The translations under genes and the position numbers were made by a program. From Muricomes intestini (GTDB taxonomy: Bacteria > Bacillota > Clostridia > Lachnospirales > Lachnospiraceae): 64,000 nucleotides of DNA. The stretch is from assembly GCF_004346165.1 (NCBI RefSeq), contig NZ_SLZZ01000018.1, forward strand, positions 1 to 64,000, read 5' to 3'. Each line of letters starts with the position of its first letter. Positions within the stretch are counted from its first letter, which is position 1. Shown here in pieces: positions 52,500-61,177 of the stretch. Below the pieces are notes generated by a model, which did not search any database, was not told the DNA's origin, and saw only the letters and a program-made list of their open reading frames with translations.

Positions 52500-53323
52500 A
52501 ATGCTTCACCTACTTTCTCTAAATCTTCCATTGCTACCTTATACTGCTCGTCGTTCGGGGCAGCTCCGTGCCATGAAGCTTGATTCTCCATAAAGGAAAC
52601 ACCTTTTCCTTTAATCGTCTTTGCAATAATCGCCGTAGGGCATCCCTTTACAGTTTTTGCCTCTTTAAATGCAGCATCAATCTGATCAAAATCATTTCCG
52701 TCAATATTGATAACGTGAAAATTAAATGCTTCAAATTTCTTATCAATAGGGTAAGGAGAGTTTATCTCATCTATCGCACCATCAATCTGAAGGTTATTGT
52801 TGTCCACAATGACCACTAGATTATCCAGCTTTCTGTGCCCTGCCAGCATGGAAGCCTCCCATACCTGGCCTTCCTGAAGCTCGCCGTCACCAACCAGAGT
52901 GTATACTCTGTAATCATCACCGGATAATTTCGCTGAAATTGCCATGCCTACTGCTGCTGAAATTCCTTGCCCCAAAGAACCTGATGTCATATCCACACCA
53001 GGTATATGCTTCATATCCGGATGTCCCTGGAGATAAGAACCCGTATGGCGGAATGTCTTTAAATCTTCAACTGGAAAGAAGCCTTTGTGCGCCAGAGTGG
53101 AGTACAGCCCCGGGCTTGTATGCCCTTTAGATAATACAAATCTGTCGCGGTTCGGTTTCTTCGGATTTTTGGGATCGACGTTGAGTTCCTCATAATAAAG
53201 ATACGTAAAAATATCTGCTGCTGAGAGGGAACCGCCCGGATGTCCAGACTTTGCACTGTGCACTGCCGTTATAATACCTTTGCGGATCTCATTTGCAGTC
53301 TTCATCAATTCTAGCTTATTCAT
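52487..53323 (-). CDS. Transketolase, N-terminal subunit
   Basis: The 278-residue protein has the TPP-binding domain: VHSAKSGHPGGSLSAADIFT, FVLSKGHTSPGLYSTLAHKG, LGQGISAAVGMAISAK and the TPP motif VGDGELQEGQVWEASMLA with DNNNLQIDG. The His in KGHTSPG and Glu and Asn residues contact the diphosphate. The ATG at 53323 follows AACAGGAGGAATTTC; a longer frame upstream runs into a repeat element and has no site. It is coupled to the C-terminal subunit. Confidence 0.95.
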   Translation of the reverse strand: MNKLELMKTANEIRKGIITAVHSAKSGHPGGSLSAADIFTYLYYEELNVDPKNPKKPNRDRFVLSKGHTSPGLYSTLAHKGFFPVEDLKTFRHTGSYLQGHPDMKHIPGVDMTSGSLGQGISAAVGMAISAKLSGDDYRVYTLVGDGELQEGQVWEASMLAGHRKLDNLVVIVDNNNLQIDGAIDEINSPYPIDKKFEAFNFHVINIDGNDFDQIDAAFKEAKTVKGCPTAIIAKTIKGKGVSFMENQASWHGAAPNDEQYKVAMEDLEKVGEALCQK

Positions 53324-53350
53324 GAAATTCCTCCTGTTTATAAGTTCTTG

Positions 53351-53440
53351 TAACAGTTCAACCATCAGCTCGATTCCGCTACGCTTCATCTCGCTGTGGC
53401 AGAGTGCCACATGAATTTTCAAAGGGGTCTGACCCCTTTT
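53351..53440. repeat. Hybrid repeat: left half of family B joined to a REP core (B3)
   Basis: TAACAGTTCAACCATCAGCT, then CTTCATCTCGCTGTGGCAGA and ATGAATTTTC as in the 45861 copy, then the palindrome AAAGGGGTCTGACCCCTTTT at 53421-53440. It lies between the transaldolase stop and the transketolase start. The right half of family B is missing. Confidence 0.8.
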
Positions 53441-53455
53441 ACCTTGATTGTTAAA

Positions 53456-54109
53456 TTATTCACCAAAAACTGTCCTGTAATCTGCCTGGAATTTTGCAAT
53501 TCCGGCATCTGTCAGCGGATGATGTGTCATCTGCTCAATTACTGCATATGGCACGGTTGCAATATCTGCACCTGCAAGTGCACAGTCTGTTACATGAATC
53601 GGGTTGCGCACGCTTGCTGCGATAATTTCTGTCTCAATTCCCGCTACTGCAAAAATTTCAGCAATCTCTGCAATTAAGTCCGTCCCGCGAACAGAAATAT
53701 CATCCAGGCGTCCCAGGAACGGGGATACGTATGTGGCTCCTGCTCTTGCTGCCAGAAGAGCCTGGTTTGCCGAGAAAATTAATGTTACATTTGTCTTGAT
53801 TCCTTCGGAAGAAAGAACCTTGCAGGCTTTTAATCCTTCCACTGTCATCGGAATCTTAACTACCATGTTTTTATGAATCTTTGCAATCTCTCTTCCCTCT
53901 GCAATCATACCCTCTGCATCTGTAGTTGTGGCTTTCACCTCACCGCTGATAGGGCCGTCCACAATAGAAGCAATCTCTGCAATTACTTCTTCAAAAACTC
54001 GTCCTTCTTTTGCTATTAATGAGGGATTTGTAGTAACTCCACAAATAACGCCCATATCATTTGCTTTTTTAATATCTTCTACCTTTGCTGTGTCGATAAA
54101 AAATTTCAT
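53456..54109 (-). CDS. Transaldolase of the FSA/TalC type
   Basis: The 217-residue protein is a short TIM-barrel transaldolase: [33 protein letters not shown], the Schiff-base lysine K85 in [31 protein letters not shown] and [10 protein letters not shown]. Either transaldolase or fructose-6-phosphate aldolase activity is possible; the transketolase partners downstream point to the pentose phosphate reaction. The start follows GAGGAGGAACGGAC. A consensus-like promoter lies 48 bp upstream. Confidence 0.94.
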   Translation of the reverse strand: MKFFIDTAKVEDIKKANDMGVICGVTTNPSLIAKEGRVFEEVIAEIASIVDGPISGEVKATTTDAEGMIAEGREIAKIHKNMVVKIPMTVEGLKACKVLSSEGIKTNVTLIFSANQALLAARAGATYVSPFLGRLDDISVRGTDLIAEIAEIFAVAGIETEIIAASVRNPIHVTDCALAGADIATVPYAVIEQMTHHPLTDAGIAKFQADYRTVFGE

Positions 54110-54156
54110 GTCCGTTCCTCCTCTTAGAACTAAAATCCTTTGTTTTCCTAATGCTA

Positions 54157-54185
54157 ATTATAGCTGCCGCGAACAGATGGGTCAA
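54157..54185 (-). promoter_or_regulatory. Promoter of the transaldolase-transketolase operon
   Basis: TTGACC (54180-54185) and TATAAT (54157-54162) on the minus strand with 17 bp between, about 48 bp before the transaldolase start. Confidence 0.8.
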
Positions 54186-54213
54186 TAGGCCTGTAAATTA
54201 TTAATGATTTTGT

Positions 54214-54240
54214 CAACTAATATATCTAAATTATTAGTTG
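54214..54240. promoter_or_regulatory. Perfect 9-9-9 inverted repeat upstream of the transaldolase promoter
   Basis: CAACTAATA and TATTAGTTG are exact complements with a 9-nt centre. It starts 28 bp upstream of the -35 box. It may be a binding site for the neighbouring LacI-type regulator, although its sequence is not a GalR-type consensus. Confidence 0.45.
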
Positions 54241-54391
54241 AATTTCCAGTATTTTTGAATCATGGATTTTAATATAGAATATTCCTTTATATCTTTTACA
54301 GTACTTTAAGTGCAGGTCAAAGGCCTGATACATTTCAAACGCCAAATTATTATTAATAATATTTCTTATTAAATTAATTTTTTGTGACCGC

Positions 54392-54441
54392 TCAGAACCA
54401 AGCAGATGTAGTGAGAATACCTTTACTTTTCTTGGTTCTGA
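54392..54441 (-). terminator. Hairpin after the LacI gene
   Basis: TCAGAACCAAG and CTTGGTTCTGA are exact 11-bp complements with a 28-nt loop, directly after the LacI stop. No T run follows, so its role as a terminator is uncertain. The gap 54110-54445 otherwise holds the promoter and the 9-9-9 repeat. Confidence 0.45.
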
Positions 54442-54445
54442 ATAA

Positions 54446-55546
54446 TTATGTCTTCCTTTTCCTGGCTCTGGGATATGACGTAGTCCCCCTTATGACAATT
54501 CTCGGCTCATACTCCACGTGGTAAATGCTTATGGGCTCCATTTCCGAATATTGTCTGTCTCTGGTCTTAATCTTTTTCATAATAATATCACAGGCATCCC
54601 GGCCTTTATAAATCACAAAATGCTCTATCGTCGTCAGTGATATTTTTTGCATCCGCGCAAACAGAGTATTATCACACCCCATAACAGACATATCCCCGGG
54701 AACCTTATATTTTTCATCATAGAGAGCATCCAGTATTCCAAAAGCGATCATGTCATTGAGTCCCACGATGGCAGTCAGTTCTTCGTGCTCTGCAAGAAGC
54801 TCTTTAGTTAAATCATACCCAATGCGGTATTCTGAATCAATTCCCGGCACATCCTTGTCCATCTTCTCGTTGGCCGCCTTAATAATCACATTATTCCCAA
54901 GATCTGCATCCTTAAACTCCTTAAGAAAACCTTCCACCCTCTTGGACCGTTGTTTCTGTCTTACAGTCAGAGGCGGCGCAATATATCCCACATGCTGATG
55001 TCCCAATTCCAGAAGATGCTTTGCCATGATCCTTCCCAGTTTGGAATTGTCGAGCTCCACAGCATCCACATCTAGCTTTTCATTCTGATTATTGATAATC
55101 GCAAAAGGAATCTGCGCTGAAAGCTCCTCCACAGAGGGCATGAAACACCGGCTGGGATTGCAGGTGTAGATAACTCCCTGAGGATTCAGAGATGGCATCA
55201 TTTTCAGATACCGCTCTTCCAACTCCAGGTTTCTCTGGGTATTGCAAACAAACAGCCCGAATCCTTGTTCTGTTGCCCTGGACTCAATCCCCTGCAGCAG
55301 CATGACATAATAAGGATTAGTCAGATTGGGACAAAATACCACCAGGAGCTTCTCCCGCTTATTTTCCGTATGGTGCTTCCTCTTCGGCAGTTCGTAGCCA
55401 AGCTCAGCCGCCGCTTCCTCCACCTTTCGTATGACATCCTTAGAAAATGAAACATTGTATTTTTTATTCAGCACCATGGAGACGGTTGCCTGGGAAACTC
55501 CTGCTTTTCGCGCCACATCCGAAGATGTCACTTTCTTCTTATACAT
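54446..55546 (-). CDS. LacI-family transcription regulator
   Basis: The 366-residue protein has an N-terminal helix-turn-helix (VTSSDVARKAGVSQATVSMV, then LNKKYNVSFSKDVIRKVEEA) and a periplasmic-binding-type sensor (KLLVVFCPNLTNPYYVMLLQ, NNQNEKLDVDAVELDN, IVGLNDMIAFGILDALYDEK, MSVMGCDNTLFARMQKISLT). It is followed by the transaldolase-transketolase operon on the same strand and may control it. The ligand is unknown. The C-terminal PRARKRKT tail is unusually basic and lies beside a hairpin. Confidence 0.93.
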   Translation of the reverse strand: MYKKKVTSSDVARKAGVSQATVSMVLNKKYNVSFSKDVIRKVEEAAAELGYELPKRKHHTENKREKLLVVFCPNLTNPYYVMLLQGIESRATEQGFGLFVCNTQRNLELEERYLKMMPSLNPQGVIYTCNPSRCFMPSVEELSAQIPFAIINNQNEKLDVDAVELDNSKLGRIMAKHLLELGHQHVGYIAPPLTVRQKQRSKRVEGFLKEFKDADLGNNVIIKAANEKMDKDVPGIDSEYRIGYDLTKELLAEHEELTAIVGLNDMIAFGILDALYDEKYKVPGDMSVMGCDNTLFARMQKISLTTIEHFVIYKGRDACDIIMKKIKTRDRQYSEMEPISIYHVEYEPRIVIRGTTSYPRARKRKT

Positions 55547-55578
55547 AATCTCACATCCTCAAAGTCTCTTTCAGTGTG

Positions 55579-55616
55579 CTGTCTCATTGACCTTCAGCAA
55601 AATATCAATGAGACAG
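55579..55616 (-). terminator. Hairpin after recR
   Basis: CTGTCTCATTGA and TCAATGAGACAG are exact 12-bp complements with a 14-nt loop. It starts 5 bp after the recR stop and ends 33 bp before the lacI start. There is no clear T run; it may end the dnaX-ybaB-recR transcript or be an operator for lacI. Confidence 0.55.
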
Positions 55617-55620
55617 TGTA

Positions 55621-56217
55621 CTAAAGCTCCGTCCTGCCTTCCAAAGCCCTAAGAAGTGTTACCTCGTCAATATACTCTAAATCGCCGCCCACAGGAACCC
55701 CGCTGGCAATCCGGCTCACCTTAATCCCTGCAGGCTTAATCAGCTTACTGATATACATCGCAGTCGTTTCTCCCTCAAGACTGGAGTTCGTCGCAATAAT
55801 CACCTCGTCCACATCGCCCTGAAGGCGTTCCATAAGCTCTTTCAGCTTAATATCCCCCGGGCCAATACCAAGCATAGGGGAAATCGCCCCGTGAAGTACA
55901 TGGTAGACACCGTTATATTTCCCTGTTTTCTCGTAAGCCGCCAGATCTCTGGGAGTCTCTACCACCATGATTGTCTTCTGATCCCTGTCCGGGTTACTGC
56001 AGATCGGACAAAGTTCATGATCCGTCAATGTACAGCACTGGGCACAGTACCGCACATTATTGCGGGCCTCCACAAGGCACCTGGCAAAGCTTTCCACCTG
56101 CTCTTTTGGCATATTAATAACATGAAACGCCAGCCTCTGGGCAGACTTCGTCCCAATTCCGGGCAGACGGGAAAACTCCTCAATCAGCCTGCTGATTTGA
56201 TTACTGTAATAATCCAT
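55621..56217 (-). CDS. recR: RecR recombination mediator
   Basis: The 198-residue protein has the helix-hairpin-helix start ([20 protein letters not shown]), the zinc finger [16 protein letters not shown] and a Toprim domain ([34 protein letters not shown]). RecR works with RecF and RecO to load RecA. The dnaX-ybaB-recR order is the classic one. The start follows AGGAGTGAATTTAA. A repeat element sits between ybaB and recR. Confidence 0.97.
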   Translation of the reverse strand: MDYYSNQISRLIEEFSRLPGIGTKSAQRLAFHVINMPKEQVESFARCLVEARNNVRYCAQCCTLTDHELCPICSNPDRDQKTIMVVETPRDLAAYEKTGKYNGVYHVLHGAISPMLGIGPGDIKLKELMERLQGDVDEVIIATNSSLEGETTAMYISKLIKPAGIKVSRIASGVPVGGDLEYIDEVTLLRALEGRTEL

Positions 56218-56245
56218 TTAAATTCACTCCTGTAAAATGAACAGA

Positions 56246-56305
56246 GAGCTCAAAGGGGTCTGACCCTTTTGAGCTCCGTTGTCTGAAAATTTGCATGGCT
56301 GAACT
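56246..56305. repeat. Hybrid repeat: REP core joined to the right half of family B (B4)
   Basis: Palindrome GAGCTCAAAGGGG...CCCTTTTGAGCTC at 56246-56276, then GAAAATTTGCATGGCTGAAC (56285-56304), which matches the right end of the 45861 copy. It lies between the ybaB stop and the recR start, inside a housekeeping operon, and could reduce recR transcription. Confidence 0.75.
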
Positions 56306-56307
56306 GG

Positions 56308-56661
56308 TTAGAACATCCCTGGCATTCCTCCGCCGAGTCCGCCTGTCAGCTTATTCATTGCGGAGCTGGATTCCTCGTCCACCTTTCGAAGTGCTTCATT
56401 CGTCGCCGCCACAATCAGGTCTTCCAGCATCTCTATATCTTCCGGATCCACAACTTCTTCCTGCAGCTTTACTTTCATCACTTCCCGCTTGCCGGATATT
56501 GTAACTTCTACAGCACCGCCGCCTGCTGCCGCAGTAAATTCTTTTGTCTCAAGCTCCTTTGTCTGCTCTTCCATCTGCCTCTGCATCTTTTGTGCCTGCT
56601 TCATCAGATTTGCCATATTCCCTGGGACTCCGCCCCCCGGAAAACCACCCTTTTTTGCCAT
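56308..56661 (-). CDS. ybaB: YbaB/EbfC nucleoid-associated protein
   Basis: The 117-residue protein has a Gly-rich start (KKGGFPGGGVPGNMANLMKQ), the helix AQKMQRQMEEQTKELETKEF and the core AAAGGGAVEVTISGKREVMK, followed by DPEDIEMLEDLIVAATNEAL. This is the YbaB/EbfC dimeric DNA-binding family. It sits 3 bp after dnaX and before recR, the usual cluster. Confidence 0.95.
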   Translation of the reverse strand: MAKKGGFPGGGVPGNMANLMKQAQKMQRQMEEQTKELETKEFTAAAGGGAVEVTISGKREVMKVKLQEEVVDPEDIEMLEDLIVAATNEALRKVDEESSSAMNKLTGGLGGGMPGMF

Positions 56662-56664
56662 AAC

Positions 56665-58236
56665 TTAATCCTCCACTGTTATTTCCATATTAATCTTCTT
56701 TTCGATGTCCACAAATGTATCTTCAAAGTGCCGTCCTTCTTCTACATGACGGACCTCCACTTCTACTCTTTTTCCTATCCGCTTCTCAATCAGCCCTTCA
56801 AGCTCCTGTCTGTGCTCCTCCTTGCCGACCACGTCTGCCTCCAATGTGCCGGGCATAACAATCAGCAGTCTGTTGTCCCCGCCCAAGCTGAGCCTTGCCT
56901 TCTTCAGAAATGTCCGGAGCATTCCGGATGTCTCATCCGCAATGGGTCTGAAGTTCTTCACAACCTCCTGGATATCTTCCGGAATAGCATTGGGAAGCTC
57001 CGGTTTTGGAACCTTTTGGCCGCTTTCTCTTCCCGCTTGATCCCTGTACACAGCCCGCTCCTGCACGGTAGGCGCAAGGGCCCCCTGCTCTACCTTTTCC
57101 TCCACGGAGCGTATGCGGTCAAGCAGCGTATCCTGCTCCACCTCCATGGCCGGCGTGCAGAGCTTAATCAGCGCAACTTCAAGCATGACCCTCTTCTGCG
57201 TTGCATATTTCAGCTGTCCTGACAGTTCAGAAAAAATGCGAATATACCGAAGCAGCATATCCGGCTCTATCATCTGAGCCTCTTCTTTTAATTGAAGCAT
57301 ATTCTCCGTAGATACATCTAACACATCTTCTATATTATCAGATGTTTTCACCAGAAGCAAGTTCCTGAGATACCATGTAAAATCTGCAGAAAGTTGTGTC
57401 AGCTCTCTGCCTTCCATCATCAGCTCTTCCACTGTGTCCAGAACCTGAGGTATGTCCCGTTTTATAATATTGCGTAAAAGTCTGCTGAACACATCTGTAT
57501 CCACAGCCCCCAGCACATCCAGCACTTGCTCATAGGTCAACTTCTCTCCGAGATGAAATGCAATACATTGATCCAGAAGGCTGAGTGCATCACGCATAGA
57601 ACCGTCTGCCGCTTTCGCTACATAGCGGAGGGCCTTCTCCTCTACCTCCACCTGCTCGGTTTCCATAAGCTCCTTCAGACGGTTTACAATGACATCGATG
57701 CTGATTCGTTTGAAATCATACCGTTGGCACCGGGAAAGAATGGTAATCGGTATTTTATGCACCTCTGTAGTTGCAAGTATAAAAATAACATATTCCGGAG
57801 GTTCCTCCAATGTCTTTAAAAGGGCATTAAAAGCGCCTATGGAAAGCATATGCACTTCATCTATAATGTAGACCTTGTACCGCCCTTCCGTAGGGCGGTA
57901 AGCCACCTCTTCACGTATTTCACGGATATTGTCCACCCCATTGTTGGAAGCGGCGTCAATCTCGATCACATTCATGGAGGTTCCCGCAGCGATGGACCTG
58001 CACATCCCACATTCCCCGCAGGGGCTTCCATCTTTCGGGTGTTCGCAGTTTACCGCTCTGGCAAATATCTTCGCCACGCTGGTTTTCCCAGTTCCCCTGG
58101 TCCCGCAAAACAGATATGCATGCCCGATACGGTTTGCCTTGATCTGATTCTGCAAAGTTGTAACAATATGATCCTGGCCCTTCACATCTTCAAATGATAA
58201 AGGGCGGAATTTTCTGTAAAGCGCCGTGTACGACAT
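56665..58236 (-). CDS. dnaX: DNA polymerase III subunit gamma/tau
   Basis: The 523-residue protein has Walker A CGTRGTGKTSVAKIF near residue 44, the zinc-binding CEHPKDGSPCGECGMC, Walker B VYIIDEVHMLSIGAFNALLK, sensor ATTEVHKIPITILSRCQRYD and a C-terminal tau region (QLKYATQKRVMLEVALIKLC). The clamp loader opens the beta ring at the replication fork. The start lies 18 bp after the upstream pfkA stop on the same strand, though their functions are unrelated. Confidence 0.97.
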   Translation of the reverse strand: MSYTALYRKFRPLSFEDVKGQDHIVTTLQNQIKANRIGHAYLFCGTRGTGKTSVAKIFARAVNCEHPKDGSPCGECGMCRSIAAGTSMNVIEIDAASNNGVDNIREIREEVAYRPTEGRYKVYIIDEVHMLSIGAFNALLKTLEEPPEYVIFILATTEVHKIPITILSRCQRYDFKRISIDVIVNRLKELMETEQVEVEEKALRYVAKAADGSMRDALSLLDQCIAFHLGEKLTYEQVLDVLGAVDTDVFSRLLRNIIKRDIPQVLDTVEELMMEGRELTQLSADFTWYLRNLLLVKTSDNIEDVLDVSTENMLQLKEEAQMIEPDMLLRYIRIFSELSGQLKYATQKRVMLEVALIKLCTPAMEVEQDTLLDRIRSVEEKVEQGALAPTVQERAVYRDQAGRESGQKVPKPELPNAIPEDIQEVVKNFRPIADETSGMLRTFLKKARLSLGGDNRLLIVMPGTLEADVVGKEEHRQELEGLIEKRIGKRVEVEVRHVEEGRHFEDTFVDIEKKINMEITVED

Positions 58237-58254
58237 AAATTACACCTCTGATTC

Positions 58255-59334
58255 TTAAATTTCATCTCCAAAGCTTATCCCAATTCTCCTGGCCTCCTGA
58301 ATCAGACTGCAGTCAGGATCCACCGTTTTCAGCTTCCCTGCTACATTCTGAAGAGGAATCTTTGCCGTTTCCCCATTCTTTATGCCAATCATATATCCGT
58401 ACTCCTGCTTCAGAATCAGCTCCGCAGCCGCAGCACCCACTCTGGTGGCAATCACACGGTCACAGGCACATGGAGACCCTCCCCGCTGCGTATGTCCGGG
58501 AACAGTGATGCGCACTTCCTTGTCAGTCTTCTGCTGAATCTGCTCCGCCAGCTCATAGGCTACAGATGGGTATTTTCGTTTTGACACCTTTTCCCTATAC
58601 TCTTTCTTCTTCAGCTTTGCATCTTCCCTGGAAACAGCCCCCTCGGCCACCGCCAGTATGGTAAATGGCTTAGACACCACGGTCCGTTTCTGGATCACCG
58701 CTGTAATCGCATCAATATTATAAGGGATCTCCGGAATCAAAATTACATCTGCGCCTCCGGCTATTCCTGCGTTAAGAGTCACATGGCCTACTTTATGTCC
58801 CATTATTTCTATAATAAATACACGGCTGTGTGAAGTAGCCGTAGTATGGATTCTGTCAATCGTATCCGTGGCAATATCCACAGCACTCTGAAATCCAAAG
58901 GTCATGTCGGTTCCCCACAGATCATTGTCTATAGTCTTCGGAAGTGTAATAATATTCAATCCTTCTTCTCTTAAGAGATTCGCCGTCTTATGAGTGCCGT
59001 TTCCTCCCAGTATAACCAGACAATCCAGGCTCAGCTTATTAAATGTATGCTTCATAGCCGATACCTTGTCCAGACCATTTGCATCCGGCACCCTCATTAG
59101 CTTAAAGGGCTGCCTTGAAGTTCCTAAAATAGTTCCGCCTCTTGTCAGAATCCCCGAAAAATTCTTTGCAGTCAGCATATCAAAATTGCCATAAATTAAC
59201 CCTTTATACCCGTCTCTGAAACCATATATCTCTACATCATCCCTCGTAGAGCACACACCCTTTACCACGCCCCGCATGGCTGCATTCAATGCCTGGCAGT
59301 CTCCTCCGCTGGTCAACATTCCTATTCTCAGCAT
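58255..59334 (-). CDS. pfkA: 6-phosphofructokinase, GGNGT variant
   Basis: About 359 residues. It has the start IGMLTSGGDCQALNAAMRGV, then GGNGTHKTANLL, the active-site loop LPKTIDNDLWGTDMTFGFQS and FIIEIMGHKVGHVTLNAGIA, and the late TVPGHTQRGGSPCACDRV. The usual nucleotide motif GGDGS has Asn in place of Asp, a trait of a clostridial subgroup. Phosphoryl donor (ATP or pyrophosphate) cannot be settled by eye. The ATG at 59334 follows AAGGAGGGTTCGGGT; an earlier codon has no site. Confidence 0.9.
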   Translation of the reverse strand: MLRIGMLTSGGDCQALNAAMRGVVKGVCSTRDDVEIYGFRDGYKGLIYGNFDMLTAKNFSGILTRGGTILGTSRQPFKLMRVPDANGLDKVSAMKHTFNKLSLDCLVILGGNGTHKTANLLREEGLNIITLPKTIDNDLWGTDMTFGFQSAVDIATDTIDRIHTTATSHSRVFIIEIMGHKVGHVTLNAGIAGGADVILIPEIPYNIDAITAVIQKRTVVSKPFTILAVAEGAVSREDAKLKKKEYREKVSKRKYPSVAYELAEQIQQKTDKEVRITVPGHTQRGGSPCACDRVIATRVGAAAAELILKQEYGYMIGIKNGETAKIPLQNVAGKLKTVDPDCSLIQEARRIGISFGDEI

Positions 59335-59422
59335 ACCCGAACCCTCCTTTTTGAAAATACCATAAGGCAAAGCTTTTTCATCTTTATGATTATACCCTAT
59401 TTTAAACTGCGTAACAAGAAAA

Positions 59423-59447
59423 AGCTGTCCGAGGTTTCCCGGCAGCT
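59423..59447 (-). terminator. Terminator of tcdA
   Basis: On the minus strand AGCTGCCGGG and CCTCGGACAGCT form an imperfect stem followed by TTTTTCTT. It lies 27 bp after the tcdA stop. Confidence 0.65.
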
Positions 59448-59474
59448 CCTGATGTCTGTTTTCTGTAATCTTAC

Positions 59475-60248
59475 TTATCTGGCAGAGACAGCCTCGTACC
59501 CCACCAGATCTTTAATCACTTCACCTGCTATCATCAGCCCCACAGCAGACGGAACAAATGCATTGCTTCCGGGCACCTGCCGGCGCTGGGTACATTTTCG
59601 TGCTGTCCCCGGAGGACAGATGCAGTGTGCCTTGCAGCTGATTGCCATATCTTCGATAGGTACAATCGGCACTTCTTTAGAATAAACAACCTTCAGGCTT
59701 TTAATTCCCCTTTTTCTGAGCTCACGACGCATAACCTTGGCAAGTGGGCAAATAGAAGTCTCGTAAATGTCAGCTACCTCAAAAGCAGTGGCATCAACCT
59801 TATTTCCTGCTCCCATGGAACTGATAATCGGCGTACCTGCAGCATTTGCATTTTCTACAAGTGCAAGCTTTCCGGTCACTGTGTCAATGGCATCCACAAC
59901 ATAATCATATTCTGTAAAGTTGAACTGTCCCGCTGTGTCAGGGGTGTAGAAAGTCTTATAGGTGTGTACAACGGTATCCGGATTAATATCGGCAATCCGT
60001 TCTGCCGCCACATCTACTTTATATTTGCCTACAGTTTTACGCGTGGCATAAATCTGACGGTTGATATTTGTCAGACAGATCTTGTCATCATCAATCAGAT
60101 CCACCGTCCCCACACCGCTTCGTACCAGTGCTTCTACCGTATACCCCCCGACCCCGCCGATACCAAACAGGGCAACCCTTGAGCCTGCAAGCCTTTCCAT
60201 GGCTTCCCTTCCAAAAAGCAGCTCAGTTCTCGAAAATTGATTTAACAT
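59475..60248 (-). CDS. tcdA: TcdA-like tRNA threonylcarbamoyladenosine dehydratase
   Basis: The 257-residue E1-like protein has FSRTELLFGREAMERLAGSR, the ATP site FGIGGVGGYTVEALVRSGVG, then DLIDDDKICLTNINRQIYAT and YVVDAIDTVTGKLALV. It matches TcdA/CsdL, which makes the cyclic form of t6A at tRNA position 37. No catalytic E1 Cys is required in this reaction. It is a single-gene unit with a terminator downstream. The start has only a weak site. Confidence 0.92.
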   Translation of the reverse strand: MLNQFSRTELLFGREAMERLAGSRVALFGIGGVGGYTVEALVRSGVGTVDLIDDDKICLTNINRQIYATRKTVGKYKVDVAAERIADINPDTVVHTYKTFYTPDTAGQFNFTEYDYVVDAIDTVTGKLALVENANAAGTPIISSMGAGNKVDATAFEVADIYETSICPLAKVMRRELRKRGIKSLKVVYSKEVPIVPIEDMAISCKAHCICPPGTARKCTQRRQVPGSNAFVPSAVGLMIAGEVIKDLVGYEAVSAR

Positions 60249-60724
60249 CTCTATAACTCCTCAATGAAACAAATTTGCAACTATTTCCGCCCTCCTGAAT
60301 AGTTACAGTCATATAAAGTACTCTATAGTTTTATCCGCAGTCAGTTTTGTGTTTTCGTTAAACAGTAAGACCGCTTCTCTGTCTTCCATATTTCCCAGGG
60401 CATAGAGCTCCTGGGTTTCTCTGTTGAAGTAGGAAAATTCATGGTCATTTACTCCTTAGATATCAGCAGAGTGAAGATCTGATATTATTCCGGGAGATTA
60501 TAGCACAATATGCGAAAATTTTCAAATTGCCGGCTGCAAGTTGATTTCATTAATTCCAGAGATTAATTTATACTTATTGAACTATTAATATTCAATAAGG
60601 TGTACAATTTCGTTCCTTTTTCTTGTGAAAGATAATGCTGGAATAATTTATAGAAAAATGCTAACATATCTGTATAGGAACCTTTTATTACCCAAAACAC
60701 ATATGAGATGAGGTGCGTGTAATA
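60249..60724. other. 476-bp gap with a degenerate coding remnant and an inverted repeat
   Basis: Within 60316-60441 the minus strand reads NDHEFSYFNRETQELYALGN, then MEDREAVLLFNENTKLTADK and ends TIEYFI, which looks like a protein end but has no start codon in frame. A different frame over the same bases gives a 36-codon ORF behind AAGGAGTAA. Neither is convincing as a gene. The rest is AT-rich and holds the repeat at 60573-60599. Confidence 0.35.
60573..60599. promoter_or_regulatory. Perfect 9-9-9 inverted repeat upstream of a membrane protein gene
   Basis: CTTATTGAA and TTCAATAAG are exact complements with a 9-nt centre (CTATTAATA). It lies about 125 bp before the gene at 60725 and has the same geometry as the repeat at 54214. 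Possible operator. Confidence 0.45.
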
Positions 60725-61171
60725 ATGGCTAAAGCAGTTTCCCCAAAAAGAACTCATTTATTTCATGACCTTCTATTTTTCAGTTCAATAATTGTGGTCA
60801 TTTTAGCTGTAATATTAATTGATTATTTTCTAAGCCCAGGTACTACATATCCTGTCCGCTCTGTTCTTGATGTGAACATAATAAAAGCAGACGGCGCAGA
60901 TTACTTTGTAAAAGCCTTGAATGATTCCGGTGATATTGATAAAAATGAAGAATTCTATATAAAATTTTTAGGGATAAACGAAGAAAAATATGGTATAGGC
61001 AATAAATTACACATAGTATTTTTTGATTCAGACTTTGATGAAACCGGGGATTTCCCCACGATCACAATTCCGTATTCAGACGCATTTCTCTATCCCGAGA
61101 AATATAATGATGTTGGAGACACATCACCGTCAGTCCGTCCTCATATTCTTTCACTTTCCCTGCTACGTTAA
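60725..61171 (+). CDS. Unrecognised single-pass membrane protein
   Basis: About 148 residues: a short basic start, one membrane segment near 18-38 (LLFFSSIIVVILAVILIDYF), then a soluble domain (LDVNIIKADGADYFVKALND, GIGNKLHIVFFDSDFDETGD). No family is recognised. The ATG at 60725 follows GAGGTGCGTGTAATA. It converges with the sulfite reductase remnant 6 bp away, so the reading frame may have been altered at its 3' end; the last residues LSLSLLR look unlike the rest. Confidence 0.5.
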   Translation: MAKAVSPKRTHLFHDLLFFSSIIVVILAVILIDYFLSPGTTYPVRSVLDVNIIKADGADYFVKALNDSGDIDKNEEFYIKFLGINEEKYGIGNKLHIVFFDSDFDETGDFPTITIPYSDAFLYPEKYNDVGDTSPSVRPHILSLSLLR

Positions 61172-61177
61172 GTTTCA

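Noticed and set aside
60316-60441. A short gene in the gap before the membrane protein
   Set aside because: The protein-like frame has no start codon, and the frame with a ribosome site gives a 36-residue peptide without any pattern.
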